In this document: positions 63,635 through 64,000 of the stretch, one piece after another | How positions within the stretch are numbered: position 1 is the first letter of the stretch | Layout: every line of letters starts with the position of its first letter | Source of the DNA: Melioribacter sp. | GTDB taxonomy: Bacteria > Bacteroidota > Ignavibacteria > Ignavibacteriales > Melioribacteraceae | Direction of reading: 5' to 3' | Assembly: GCA_003155655.1 (NCBI GenBank) | Contig: PMDS01000032.1 | Location: 16,577 to 80,576 of the forward strand | DNA length: 64,000 nt | Notes under the pieces: model-generated | What the model was told of the DNA's origin: nothing | What the model saw: the letters and a program-made list of their open reading frames with translations, nothing else | Database searches by the model: none | Made by a program: the position numbers and the translations under genes

Positions 63635-63974
63635 TGCAATACCACCATTTTCTTAATAAAGGTGAATTAAACCGGTAAACTTTAGGATCATCATTATTAT
63701 TTATATAACCATCATGTTTAAGAGCATTTATAATATCGTTATATACATTCTCTATTCCATAATGGATCGATAAATCTACTATTTCACTAGACGTTATTCT
63801 CTGAAATTCAGAGACACGGTTAAGTAATTCTTTGGTAAACGAAAATTCATTTCCTTTGAATGCATCTCTTAATCTGTCAAACCAGTGTCTAAAATGTATT
63901 GCGTGCTTTAAAGCGTTCTTAATTGCTTCATCCAGTATTTCTATACTTATTAAGTTTGTCTCACGGGTTATCAA
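63621..63974 (-). CDS. Small winged-helix-like partner of the AAA/TPR protein
   Basis: A 117-aa protein with no internal Met; TTG at 63974 is the only reasonable start, and all three frames upstream are closed by stops before the window edge. The C-terminal KVYRFNSPLLRKWWYC resembles the end of winged-helix regions in archaeal-type AAA ATPases. It may be a free adaptor or the detached tail of a longer, broken gene. Its stop overlaps the start of the ATPase gene by 14 bases, so both are translated together. Confidence 0.55.
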   Translation of the reverse strand: MITRETNLISIEILDEAIKNALKHAIHFRHWFDRLRDAFKGNEFSFTKELLNRVSEFQRITSSEIVDLSIHYGIENVYNDIINALKHDGYINNNDDPKVYRFNSPLLRKWWYCNVAN

Positions 63975-64000
63975 TATTTTATTTTAACTTAAAAAACCAC

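Overview
The window looks like a chromosomal segment of an Ignavibacteriales-type bacterium (Ignavibacteriota, FCB group). The evidence is a secreted beta-propeller protein with a type IX secretion sorting tail (NYPNPFNPSTIITYSIP), an LA_2272-type surface-repeat protein, A+T-rich coding with usable Shine-Dalgarno sequences, and many short degenerate heptamer repeats between and inside genes. No database was searched, so all family assignments rest on motifs read from the translations.

Layout. 0-10 kb is mostly core: two DUF4097 adhesin-like envelope proteins facing an ECF sigma/anti-sigma pair, an AlkA-type glycosylase, a cNMP/GAF sensor kinase that lacks the usual phosphoacceptor histidine, miaA, a glycosyltransferase and prfA. 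10-28 kb is a surface glycan locus on the minus strand. It carries a complete pseudaminic-acid pathway (pseB, pseC, a pseG-pseH fusion, pseI and an SpsF-type cytidylyltransferase), a methyltransferase, a sialyltransferase/DUF115-like candidate transferase, glycosyltransferases, a Wzx-type flippase, a YfhO-type membrane protein and an epimerase. A frameshifted four-helix-bundle (23S IVS-type) gene runs in frame into pseC. 28-34 kb holds two small Cys-rich proteins, a BtuF-like lipoprotein, an APC permease, tRNA-Lys(CTT) and a TPR sensor kinase.

34-48 kb is the most accessory-looking part: a hairpin-rich gap, a 1290-aa SIR2-domain protein, an AmmeMemoRadiSam operon (radical SAM, Memo-AMMECR1 fusion, spermidine-synthase-like membrane protein), a DUF3800 gene, a second SIR2-domain gene, three short direct repeats and a second Memo paralogue. 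The two SIR2 proteins keep the NAD-site motifs and lack ordinary sirtuin features, so anti-phage NADase activity is the leading inference. 48-57 kb has a methyltransferase, envelope proteins, a diheme cytochrome with TPRs, an MFS transporter, a DUF1579 protein and the surface-repeat protein.

57-58.4 kb has two copies of tRNA-Arg(CCG) bracketing a radical SAM/SPASM gene; the second copy has a damaged acceptor stem. The right end has the T9SS propeller protein and a two-gene AAA-ATPase/TPR module with a small winged-helix-like partner. The best places to look for an undescribed system are the two SIR2 loci around the AmmeMemoRadiSam operon, the AAA/TPR pair at the right edge, and the heptamer repeat family that has entered three coding sequences in frame.
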